NCBI GenBank assembly: GCA_025351545.1
Contig: JANXVQ010000425.1
Location: forward strand, 1 to 7,253
Length of the DNA: 7,253 bases
Origin: Spirosoma sp.
Lineage (GTDB): Bacteria > Bacteroidota > Bacteroidia > Cytophagales > Spirosomataceae
Reading direction: 5' to 3'
Below are positions 1 through 6,068 of the stretch, piece after piece. The first letter of the stretch is position 1; every line of letters starts with the position of its first letter. The position numbers and the translations under genes are program-made. The notes below the pieces were generated by a model. The model saw only the letters and a list, made by a program, of their open reading frames with translations, ran no database searches and had not been told where the DNA came from.

Positions 1-6
1 GAAACA

Positions 7-55
7 CATTGTACATTGGAGGCTTGTGCAATGTGATGTACAATGCAAATGTACA
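7..55. repeat. TGTACA-centred inverted repeats
   Basis: A perfect 10-bp inverted repeat, CATTGTACAT at 7-16 and ATGTACAATG at 36-45, is separated by 19 bases. A further partial copy, ATGTACA, follows at 49-55. Inside the spacer a shorter pair (CATTG at 14-18, CAATG at 29-33) is nested. The repeats sit about 120 bases from the partial tRNA. If that is an integration junction, they could be arm-type binding sites for an integrase or excisionase. That role is inference; only the repeats are seen. Confidence 0.5.
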
Positions 56-172
56 GAATTAACGCACGATAGCAATAAAGAACGGTAAGGGTATACGATT
101 TAATTAGCTGATAATCAATATATAATAAGAGCAGTAATGTTAAGAGGAATAATATACAATGTGGTATGATTA

Positions 173-229
173 TGATTTGTAATCAGGATGCTCACGCGCG
201 TCGGGGGTTCGAATCCCTCCACTGGCTCA
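173..229 (+). tRNA. Partial tRNA gene (3' portion only), probable attachment-site remnant
   Basis: The T arm is clear: stem GGGGG (203-207), loop TTCGAAT (208-214), stem CCCTC (215-219). It is followed by a 3' acceptor strand CACTGGC (220-226), discriminator T (227) and CA. The matching 5' acceptor strand (about GCCAGTG) and a D arm are absent upstream, so this is not a complete gene. Upstream, TGA-TTTGTAA-TCA (173-185) would make an anticodon loop with TGT, pointing to threonine. However, the outer stem does not pair, and the region between anticodon stem and T stem is 15 nt (188-202) rather than about 5. The tRNA identity is therefore uncertain; only the T arm and acceptor are secure. The following terminator suggests that the native downstream flank lies to the right. 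Confidence 0.65.
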
Positions 230-238
230 TTGATAATC

Positions 239-271
239 AAGCACTTACGGAAATCCCGTAAGTGCTTTTTT
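239..271 (+). terminator. Strong intrinsic terminator after the partial tRNA
   Basis: A perfect 12-bp stem (239-250 with 256-267, AAGCACTTACGG and its complement) closes a 5-nt loop and runs directly into six T residues (266-271). It begins 10 bases after the tRNA 3' end, the usual position for a tRNA transcript terminator. Because it is T-rich only on the right, it works for plus-strand transcription. It would also shield downstream DNA from transcription coming out of the left-hand segment. Confidence 0.85.
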
Positions 272-946
272 ATTGTGGTTGCAAAACGAGTTATCAACTT
301 ATTTTATGACGCAAGGCAAGGGTTATGGTTATGCGAAAAAATAAAGGCTAAAGTCAAGCTAAAAGGACACCGTATATTTTGTGGCAAGATTTGAGATACC
401 CCAATCAATAGCTCTTACGCACTCTGCGTGATTCAGCACCGATGCACTCATTATTATTAGAGGCTCCTCTATAACAGGTCCGGTTATCCTCTTCTACATC
501 AACCTGGAGGAAAATTCGTAAATTCTTCGATCAATATACCTATGGCTCCAGCGAGGAGGTATTAGTGTTTAATGATGAGCTAAATATACTTGGCTCAGAC
601 CTATTCCTACGTGTTGCTGTAGTCAGTTAAGAAATTATGTCAATTCCTTTAACAGTTTAATGGTAAGTCGTTACTGTTAAGTTTACTTTTGAAAGGAATG
701 CTGTCTATAAATATTCTTTAACTTGGAAAAGCTATGAAGTTGAATGCCTGTTCAGCAGACAAAATTGGCGATTTAGCATAGCAATTCAGGCTTTCAGGCA
801 GATTAAATAGCAGGCAAAGTTAAAAGAGATAATCTTTGCTTCAGACCAACGGTTTAAGCAAGTCCAAATGCCCAAAGCCACAACTACTATCTTTTTTGGC
901 TATACTACTTCCATCGAAGGCCTGATAGTCTGAATTATTTACTGCC
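272..946. other. Gene-poor stretch with no convincing complete gene
   Basis: No reading frame here looks like an intact gene. An open stretch without a start codon (about 473-630, plus strand) reads like protein and may be a decayed gene end; see the findings. An 8-bp inverted repeat, TTAACAGT at 649-656 and ACTGTTAA at 673-680, is separated by 16 bases and lacks a T tract, so it is not a good terminator. No RNA gene, CRISPR or transposon end is recognisable. Confidence 0.5.
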
Positions 947-1348
947 ATGAGACAACTGCCATTTGCCAGCACTAATATCCACTTTGTTAGAAAAGCTGTT
1001 CAGGACGCTATCCGCCGATGTGAGCGCATAATTGTTGTCGGCTCTTCGGAGGAGTATCAGAAGATTTATTTCTTCACAGGCCGAAAGAATTACTGGCGCT
1101 ATTACACGGTTGACTTGAACGCAGTTGATACGTTGGTGCCAAAGCGTTTTCAGCAAGCTAACAGAACATTTCACGATGAGGTTCTCCATAGCGAGCCACT
1201 GGCTCACACAGTCAATCGGGCTGAAGCTTCCAAGCTGTTAGATGTCTGTTCCACTGAAAAACTAGTACACACTACGCTAGTTGCAAAGTCAAATACAGCT
1301 CTTATTCAATGGGTTAAAGCACTACTTGTTCCCGTTGGCGTGGATTAA
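947..1348 (+). CDS. Hypothetical protein, 133 aa
   Basis: I do not recognise this family. The predicted product is a soluble protein of 133 residues with no signal peptide, membrane segment or known motif. Residues 12-33 are basic and probably helical and lead into a hydrophobic IIVVG strand. An aromatic patch follows near residues 42-56 (IYFF, NYWRYY). Support for coding is moderate: it is the longest frame in a 1.5-kb gene-poor stretch, its codon use is not extreme, and its composition is protein-like. Against it, no ribosome-binding site or clear promoter precedes the ATG, and a 90-codon frame overlaps on the other strand. It stands alone, with gaps of more than 450 bases on both sides. 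If the tRNA fragment marks an integration site, this gene lies on the presumed chromosomal side. Confidence 0.5.
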   Translation: MRQLPFASTNIHFVRKAVQDAIRRCERIIVVGSSEEYQKIYFFTGRKNYWRYYTVDLNAVDTLVPKRFQQANRTFHDEVLHSEPLAHTVNRAEASKLLDVCSTEKLVHTTLVAKSNTALIQWVKALLVPVGVD

Positions 1349-1820
1349 TTCGTCAGTTCACTGGGGCAGGATGCGCCTTATCAGATCTGATAGCATACTT
1401 CCTTTCGCTCCACTTCCATAGAGTTCGAGATCATAACAACTCGGCATAAAGCAAACTAATCGGACCTGCCATTTGTCGGACCGGTGCCGGACAGACACCC
1501 GGAACAAGGGTGTGAAGGCTGAATAACGCCAATTGCGGACAGGTACGAATTTAACGAGATAAGTTTTAAAGGACCCATAACCGTAAGAGGCTGGTTTATA
1601 TCAATAACAACAGCGGTAATACTTAGTAGGCAGGCCAATGAACATATTGTACATAATTTACTGGTTCAAATAAAGCTGGAAAGTGGAAAAGCATAATATA
1701 ATCTACCCAAATGCAGGGGAGCATCCAGCAAGACTTGGTAATAAGTTGACTTGGGTAAACAGGTAGTGAAAAAAGCGGTATAGTTCGTTTTGTTGACTCT
1801 ATGGAAATTGGCTTCCTTAC
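1349..1820. other. Intergenic stretch without a supported gene
   Basis: This is the gap between the hypothetical gene and the 3' end of the first helicase. It contains a 6-bp hairpin, ACACCC (1495-1500) with GGGTGT (1508-1513), with no T tract, and several CGGAC pentamers around 1461-1550. A further ATTGTACAT (1646-1654) matches the repeats at the left edge of the window. No clear terminator is visible for the minus-strand helicase that ends at 1821. The only sizeable frame (minus strand, 1456-1638) is low-complexity in appearance and has no support. Confidence 0.5.
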
Positions 1821-3158
1821 CTACCTCGCTACTTCAATCTTGTACTTCTTTCCTTTCATCTTCTCCTGACTGATCTTCGCCAGAAGTGCCGGGACTTTCT
1901 CTTGTTTTACAGCCGCAAATGAAATGAAATCTTTCACTTCGATAAGACCCAAATCACCTTTGTCGAGATTTCCTTTCTGGGAGAAAAAGCCAACGATATC
2001 GACCTTGTTGAGTTTGTTTTTCTTGCCACCGCTGATGTAAAGTGTTACAAAGTCGGGTGGTTTGGGTAATTGCAGTTCAGCGCTCTGTTTTTTGTTGGCC
2101 AGAAACAATTCCTCAAGTGACGTATCCAGATAAGCCGGGCGAATCTCGTCCTGCGATAGAATGACATAGGCCGTTCCCGACGCGTGCATCCGGGCCGTCC
2201 GTCCGTTTCGATGCGTAAACTCATGCTCCTGCAACGGCAAATGATAATGGATAACGTATTTCATTTCGGGAATATCCAGCCCGCGAGCGGCCAAATCGGT
2301 CGTGACCAGATACCGGGTGCTGCCGTTCCGGAATTGAATGAGCGCCCGTTCGCGGTCGGCCTGTTCCATGCCGCCATGATACACTAACGAATGGATACCC
2401 CGTTCGTTCAACAATTCGCTGGTGCGTTCGGCGGCATCCCGATGGTTGCAGAAAATCAATGCGGAGTCCGAATTGAGGGTGCAAAGCAACTCAAATAAGG
2501 TGTCGATTTTGTCCTTTGATTCTGAATAAACCACCTCTGTCGTTAACCCCGACTGGCCATCGTCTTCGGCCGTAAACGTTAGCTTCGTTGGCGATTTGAG
2601 TCGAATAAAATCGGGAATGCTAATGCCCGACGTAGCCGAAACCAGCACTCGTTTTCGGAGGTTGCGCAGACCACTGATAATAAAGTCCATCTCATCATGA
2701 AACCCAAGCGCCAGCGACTTATCGAATTCGTCCAGAACCAGTGTATGAATGCCTTCCAGCGAGAAACTCCGTCTGGTAATATGGTCGGCAATTCGGCCGG
2801 GTGTGCCAATAAGAACGGCAGGCGGATTACTCAGATTTTTGATTTCGGTTTCTACCGGATGCCCCCCATAGCACACATTTGCTTTGTAGCCTGTTGACAT
2901 TTTTTTCCAAACCTGTTCAATCTGCATCGCCAGCTCACGGGAAGGGGCCAGAATAAGGCATTGCACACTTGTCTTGTCAGGCTTGAGCAGGCTAAGAATG
3001 GGTAATAAAAAGCCTACGGTTTTCCCGGAACCGGTGGGCGCTATTAAAAAAGTATCGTTATCCTGACCAATTGCTTTTTGAGCGGCTTCCTGCATCGGGT
3101 TTAATACCGAAATGCCCAGGCTTGCCAGAATTTGTGTTTGCTGCTGCGGGGTTATCAT
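1821..3158 (-). CDS. DEAD-box RNA helicase with DbpA-type C-terminal RNA-binding domain
   Basis: An ATP-dependent RNA helicase of 445 aa, probably acting on 23S rRNA during large-subunit assembly. Numbered from the ATG at 3158, the RecA-like core shows NPMQ 20-23 (Q motif), APTGSGKT 40-47 (motif I), PSREL 72-76 (Ia), TPGR 119-122 (Ib), DEFD 143-146 (II), SAT 174-176 (III), TTDLAARGLD 286-295 (V) and HRNGRTAR 316-323 (VI). Residues about 370-443 (VTLYISGGKK, ending near KGKKYKIEV) match the DbpA RNA-binding domain, which in E. coli DbpA recognises hairpin 92 of 23S rRNA; 457 aa is the E. coli length. The frame stays open to an ATG at 3209, but the extra 17 residues (FIFGYFY) do not fit the family and overlap a possible promoter, so I chose 3158. 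Motif II is DEFD rather than DEAD, and motif VI has N and A where I and G are usual. The ATP-contacting arginines remain, so activity is expected. It is divergent from the next helicase. Confidence 0.93.
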   Translation of the reverse strand: MITPQQQTQILASLGISVLNPMQEAAQKAIGQDNDTFLIAPTGSGKTVGFLLPILSLLKPDKTSVQCLILAPSRELAMQIEQVWKKMSTGYKANVCYGGHPVETEIKNLSNPPAVLIGTPGRIADHITRRSFSLEGIHTLVLDEFDKSLALGFHDEMDFIISGLRNLRKRVLVSATSGISIPDFIRLKSPTKLTFTAEDDGQSGLTTEVVYSESKDKIDTLFELLCTLNSDSALIFCNHRDAAERTSELLNERGIHSLVYHGGMEQADRERALIQFRNGSTRYLVTTDLAARGLDIPEMKYVIHYHLPLQEHEFTHRNGRTARMHASGTAYVILSQDEIRPAYLDTSLEELFLANKKQSAELQLPKPPDFVTLYISGGKKNKLNKVDIVGFFSQKGNLDKGDLGLIEVKDFISFAAVKQEKVPALLAKISQEKMKGKKYKIEVAR

Positions 3159-3172
3159 ACTGTAAAAGTAAC

Positions 3173-3180
3173 CGAAAATA
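3173..3180 (-). promoter_or_regulatory. Possible -7 box for the minus-strand helicase
   Basis: Read on the minus strand this is TATTTTCG, one mismatch from the Bacteroidetes -7 consensus TAnnTTTG, and it ends 14 bases before the ATG at 3158. No convincing -33 TTTG element is visible upstream, so this is only a candidate. If real, it would support the shorter start over the one at 3209. Confidence 0.25.
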
Positions 3181-3203
3181 AACTGTACTCGCGGTGGAAT
3201 GTC

Positions 3204-3215
3204 CCTCATATGAGG
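3204..3215. promoter_or_regulatory. 12-bp perfect palindrome between divergent helicase genes
   Basis: CCTCATATGAGG is a perfect palindrome in the spacer between the two divergent helicase starts, 11 bases from the hairpin at 3226. A dimeric regulator binding here could affect both genes. No regulator is encoded in the window, and one copy alone is weak evidence of an operator. Confidence 0.3.
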
Positions 3216-3225
3216 TCAGTCATAG

Positions 3226-3252
3226 CCCCCTAAGTCAAGCAAGACTAGGGGG
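3226..3252. promoter_or_regulatory. GC-rich hairpin between divergent helicase genes
   Basis: CCCCCT (3226-3231) pairs with AGGGGG (3247-3252), and AGTC (3233-3236) pairs with GACT (3243-3246). This leaves one bulged A and a 6-nt loop, a 10-bp stem in all. There is no T tract on either side, so it is not a normal terminator. It lies about 70 bases upstream of the minus-strand start and about 60 upstream of the plus-strand start. It could be part of a 5' untranslated region or a protein-binding site. Confidence 0.4.
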
Positions 3253-3281
3253 TGTGGCGTGGTGGGCTCAGGGATTAAGCC

Positions 3282-3289
3282 TATCTTCG
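3282..3289 (+). promoter_or_regulatory. Possible -7 box for the plus-strand helicase
   Basis: TATCTTCG differs at one position from the Bacteroidetes -7 consensus TAnnTTTG, the same position that differs in the box for the divergent gene. It lies 17-23 bases before the candidate ATG codons at 3307 and 3313, which would give a very short leader. No clear -33 element is present, so confidence is low. Confidence 0.25.
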
Positions 3290-3312
3290 TAGTCTATTTG
3301 ACTGATATGACT

Positions 3313-4653
3313 ATGACTTTCGACGAACTGAATCTGAATAAACCACTTCTGAATGCCCTGGCTGATCTGGGTTATACAACCCCAACCACCATTCAGCAAA
3401 AGGTATTCTCGGTTGTTATGTCCGGTCAGGATGTGTGCGGCATCGCGCAAACGGGAACGGGTAAAACATTTGCCTATCTATTACCCAGTCTTCGGCAATT
3501 TCAGTCGTCGAAAGATAAACTTCCCCAATTGTTAATCATCGTTCCTACACGTGAATTGGTCGTGCAGGTAGCTGAGTCGGTTAAAAAACTGACTACCTAC
3601 ATGAGCCTGACTGTAGTGGGTGTGTATGGTGGCGTGAATATGAAGAAGCAAATGGCGGAGGTACAACAGGGTTTGGATATTCTGGTTGCCACCCCCGGCC
3701 GACTGTCGGATTTGCTATTGAATGGGGCCTTAAAAACGAAAGCGATCAAGAAACTCGTCATTGACGAATTCGACGAAATGCTGGATCTTGGGTTTCGGAC
3801 CCAACTGAAAATTATTCTGGATTTGTTGCCTCCTAAACGCCAAAATCTACTGTTTTCGGCCACCCGTACCGACGATGTCGATAAACTGGTTAATGCGTAT
3901 TTTAACAAGCCGGTTCGGGTAGAAGCTGCCCCCACGGGCACTCCGCTGGAAAATATTGAGCAGACTGCTTATCTGGTTCCTAATTTTTACACGAAAATAA
4001 ATTTACTAACGCTCTTGCTGAACCAAAATTCAGCCATGACTAAAGTGTTGGTATTTGCCGCGACGAAGCACTTGGCTGATCAATTGTATGAAGAGTTGGA
4101 AGCCGGATTTCCTGACCAGATTGGCGTCATTCACTCAAATAAAGCCCAGAATCAACGCTTTGAGGCTGTTAATAAATTCAAGGCTGGTACGTATCGTATT
4201 CTGATTGCCACCGATATTATAGCCAGAGGTATTGATGTGGCCGACGTATCGCACGTGGTCAATTTCGATCTGCCCGACGTGCCTGAGAACTATATTCACC
4301 GGATTGGACGAACAGGCCGCGCCGATAAAACAGGCATAGCCGTTTCGTTTATTACGGAGAATGCAAAGGAGCAGCAAACGGCCATTGAGCAACTGATGAA
4401 CCAGCCGATTCCGTTACTTTCTTTACCCGAAAATCTTGTTATTTCGGACGAACTGACCGAGGACGAGAAGCCTAAGGTATACATGAAAAGCGCTGAGGTT
4501 AAGATACCCAAACGCGAAGATGTTGGCCCTGCCTTTCACGAAAAAAGTGATAAGAATAAAAAAGTAAACGTTCGGCGCGACCACGCTGCCGAGAAAATGC
4601 TGAAATACGGCAGACCGATTAAGCGGGTTGGCGGCAAGAAAAAAAGAGATTAA
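3313..4653 (+). CDS. DEAD-box RNA helicase, RhlE/CshA-like, with basic tail
   Basis: A cytoplasmic ATP-dependent RNA helicase of 446 aa. From the ATG at 3313 the core shows PTTIQ 24-28 (Q motif), AQTGTGKT 45-52 (I), PTREL 78-82 (Ia), TPGR 127-130 (Ib), DEFD 151-154 (II), SAT 182-184 (III), VLVFAA 245-250 (IV), ATDIIARGID 299-308 (V) and HRIGRTGR 329-336 (VI). After the core comes a tail of about 60 residues rich in Lys and Arg, ending in GGKKKRD, which probably binds RNA non-specifically. The frame stays open to 3259, but homology should begin at TFDELNL, so 3313 is preferred; an ATG at 3307 adds only two residues. Motif II is DEFD, like the divergent neighbour and unlike the helicase downstream. 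Such proteins serve ribosome assembly, mRNA decay and cold adaptation; which of these applies cannot be read here. The next helicase starts 119 bases downstream on the same strand. Confidence 0.93.
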   Translation: MTFDELNLNKPLLNALADLGYTTPTTIQQKVFSVVMSGQDVCGIAQTGTGKTFAYLLPSLRQFQSSKDKLPQLLIIVPTRELVVQVAESVKKLTTYMSLTVVGVYGGVNMKKQMAEVQQGLDILVATPGRLSDLLLNGALKTKAIKKLVIDEFDEMLDLGFRTQLKIILDLLPPKRQNLLFSATRTDDVDKLVNAYFNKPVRVEAAPTGTPLENIEQTAYLVPNFYTKINLLTLLLNQNSAMTKVLVFAATKHLADQLYEELEAGFPDQIGVIHSNKAQNQRFEAVNKFKAGTYRILIATDIIARGIDVADVSHVVNFDLPDVPENYIHRIGRTGRADKTGIAVSFITENAKEQQTAIEQLMNQPIPLLSLPENLVISDELTEDEKPKVYMKSAEVKIPKREDVGPAFHEKSDKNKKVNVRRDHAAEKMLKYGRPIKRVGGKKKRD

Positions 4654-4693
4654 GAAGATAGATCGGGGCAACGTCAGCCCAATGTCTACTCCT

Positions 4694-4724
4694 AAACCCA
4701 CGGCGAAAATAGCGGGTTGTTTTT
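4694..4724 (+). terminator. Weak terminator candidate after the second helicase
   Basis: AACCC (4695-4699) pairs with GGGTT (4714-4718), and an inner GC/GC pair is possible with a bulge. The right arm is followed by G and five T residues (4720-4724). The stem is short, so read-through into the third helicase is likely. The site is 41 bases after the stop codon of the second helicase. Confidence 0.35.
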
Positions 4725-4743
4725 AAAACGTGTCCGACACTTT

Positions 4744-4793
4744 ATCGCTCGGTCATTTACAAATTAGTTTATATGCCTTTTTCATCGCTCGGT
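4744..4793. repeat. Pair of 10-bp direct repeats around the third helicase start
   Basis: ATCGCTCGGT occurs at 4744-4753 and again at 4784-4793, exactly 40 bases apart. The first copy is in the leader, 19 bases before the ATG at 4773; the second is inside codons 4-7. This could be coincidence, a small duplication or a regulatory site. Nothing else supports a function. Confidence 0.35.
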
Positions 4794-5915
4794 TTGTCAA
4801 AACCGCTTATAAAAGCAGTACTGGCGCAAAGTTATACAAAGCCATATCCTATTCAGGAAGAGGCTATTCCCGCCATTTTGCAGGGCCGGGATATTTTGGG
4901 TATTGCTAAAACAGGTTCGGGTAAAACTGCCAGTTTCGTGCTTCCGATTCTGGAGATGTTTCAGCGGAAAACCGTCGGGCAAAACAGGTATGTAAAAGCG
5001 CTTGTACTGGCGCCAACCCGCGAACTAGCCGTTCAGATTGCGGAGGTTTTTCAACTGTTTGGCGCGAATCTTCCCCGGCAGGTAAAAACATTGGCGGTGT
5101 ATGGCGGAGTCTCTATTAATCCGCAGATGATGGCCTTGCAGAATGTCGAAATTGTTGTGGCCACGCCCGGCCGGTTACTCGACCTGATGTCGGCTAATGC
5201 GCTGCAACTTTCGGATGTTGATATTCTTGTTCTCGACGAAGCCGACAAAATGCTGGACCTGGGTTTTGAGGAGGAAATGGAGCAAATTTTCGACCGGTTA
5301 CCCCGAAACCGCCAGACAATTTTGTTCTCAGCAACCCTTGGAGACGCCATTCAGGATATAAATACAGCCTTACTGCGCAACCCGGTAAAAATTGAGGTTG
5401 TTGAAGAAGAGCAAAACCTGGATTTGATTAAACAGATTGCATATCGTGTTGATCCTGAGCGCAAAGGACCTTTACTCCGCTACATAATCAAGTCGGGCCA
5501 TATGAAACAGGTATTGGTATTTGTTTCCTCTACCCGAACAGCGGATAATGTGGCTATCAAGTTGAACAAAAACGGTATACAGGCGGCCGCCATACACAGT
5601 GGAAAAACGCAGGGTGCCCGAATGGACGCGCTCACTAAATTCAAAGCAGGAAAGTTGATCGTACTCGTTGCTACCGATTTGATTTCCCGCGGAATTGATA
5701 TTCAACTCTTGCCTCACGTCATCAATTTTGAGTTACCCCGTTCACCCAAAGATTACATTCACCGAATTGGTCGAACCGGCCGGGCTGAAGCTGAAGGAGA
5801 GGCAATTTCATTGATCTGCCCGGAAGATGAACACCACTTTAAAATTATTCAGAAAAAGATGGGCAAGCGGGTTGAGATTATCGAAACAGCCGACTTAGAT
5901 TTAATGGGGTACTAA
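4773..5915 (+). CDS. Compact DEAD-box RNA helicase, RhlE/CshA-like, without C-terminal tail
   Basis: A minimal DEAD-box RNA helicase of 380 aa, made of the two RecA-like domains and almost nothing more. Motifs in order are YPIQ 25-28 with the upstream Phe at 3 (Q motif), AKTGSGKT 45-52 (I), PTREL 81-85 (Ia), GG 111-112, TPGR 131-134 (Ib), DEAD 155-158 (II), SAT 186-188 (III), VLVFVSS 247-253 (IV), ATDLISRGID 300-309 (V) and HRIGRTGR 330-337 (VI). All catalytic residues are present, and motif II is the textbook form, unlike its two neighbours. The protein stops about 43 residues after motif VI, ending DLDLMGY, with no basic extension, so substrate choice must lie in the core or in a partner. 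The ATG at 4773 gives the expected family N terminus (FSSLGLSKPL). It may be co-transcribed with the helicase upstream, but the 119-base gap and weak hairpin leave this open. Confidence 0.93.
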   Translation: MPFSSLGLSKPLIKAVLAQSYTKPYPIQEEAIPAILQGRDILGIAKTGSGKTASFVLPILEMFQRKTVGQNRYVKALVLAPTRELAVQIAEVFQLFGANLPRQVKTLAVYGGVSINPQMMALQNVEIVVATPGRLLDLMSANALQLSDVDILVLDEADKMLDLGFEEEMEQIFDRLPRNRQTILFSATLGDAIQDINTALLRNPVKIEVVEEEQNLDLIKQIAYRVDPERKGPLLRYIIKSGHMKQVLVFVSSTRTADNVAIKLNKNGIQAAAIHSGKTQGARMDALTKFKAGKLIVLVATDLISRGIDIQLLPHVINFELPRSPKDYIHRIGRTGRAEAEGEAISLICPEDEHHFKIIQKKMGKRVEIIETADLDLMGY

Positions 5916-5923
5916 TGCGCTTG

Positions 5924-5937
5924 AGGCTATAAAACAG
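5924..5937. repeat. 14-nt direct repeat, left copy
   Basis: AGGCTATAAAACAG lies 9 bases after the stop codon of the third helicase and matches 13 of 14 bases of AGGCTCTAAAACAG at 7240-7253. The two copies bracket the secreted-protein gene. The window ends at the last base of the right copy, so the repeat may be longer there. Confidence 0.4.
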
Positions 5938-6068
5938 GTAATTAGTGGAAGGCATTCGTTGGTAAATTTTATGGTTAAGTTTATGAACAGATGAAAGTAG
6001 TTTTATTTTGTTGTACTTAATGCCATGATATTGGTACATATTGCATTTGAAATAAATGAATATGATCA

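Noticed and set aside
188..394. Plus-strand 68-codon frame starting inside the partial tRNA
   Set aside because: It runs through the T arm and the terminator hairpin, so it cannot be a real gene.
639..650. GTCAATTCCTTT, identical to part of the complement of a conserved 16S rRNA site
   Set aside because: The match is 12 bases only and the surrounding sequence is unlike rRNA.
935..1207. Minus-strand 90-codon frame opposite the hypothetical gene
   Set aside because: It is shorter than the plus-strand frame, has no motif or start signal, and its sequence looks like an antisense shadow.
1495..1513. Hairpin ACACCC/GGGTGT as a terminator
   Set aside because: Only 6 bp and no T tract on either strand; it is also more than 300 bases from the end of the nearest minus-strand gene.
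1456..1638. Minus-strand 60-codon frame in the intergenic stretch
   Set aside because: Short, isolated, no similarity that I recognise, and it overlaps hairpin-like repeats.
3159..3209. Start of the first helicase at the upstream ATG (3209)
   Set aside because: The added 17 residues do not fit the family N terminus and overlap the likely promoter; the ATG at 3158 gives the expected start.
1821..5915. Helicase cluster as an antiviral defence system
   Set aside because: All three are DEAD-box RNA helicases with housekeeping architecture, and no nuclease, methylase or sensor gene accompanies them.
3313..5915. Second and third helicases as a certain operon
   Set aside because: A 119-base gap with a weak terminator-like hairpin separates them; co-transcription is possible but not shown.
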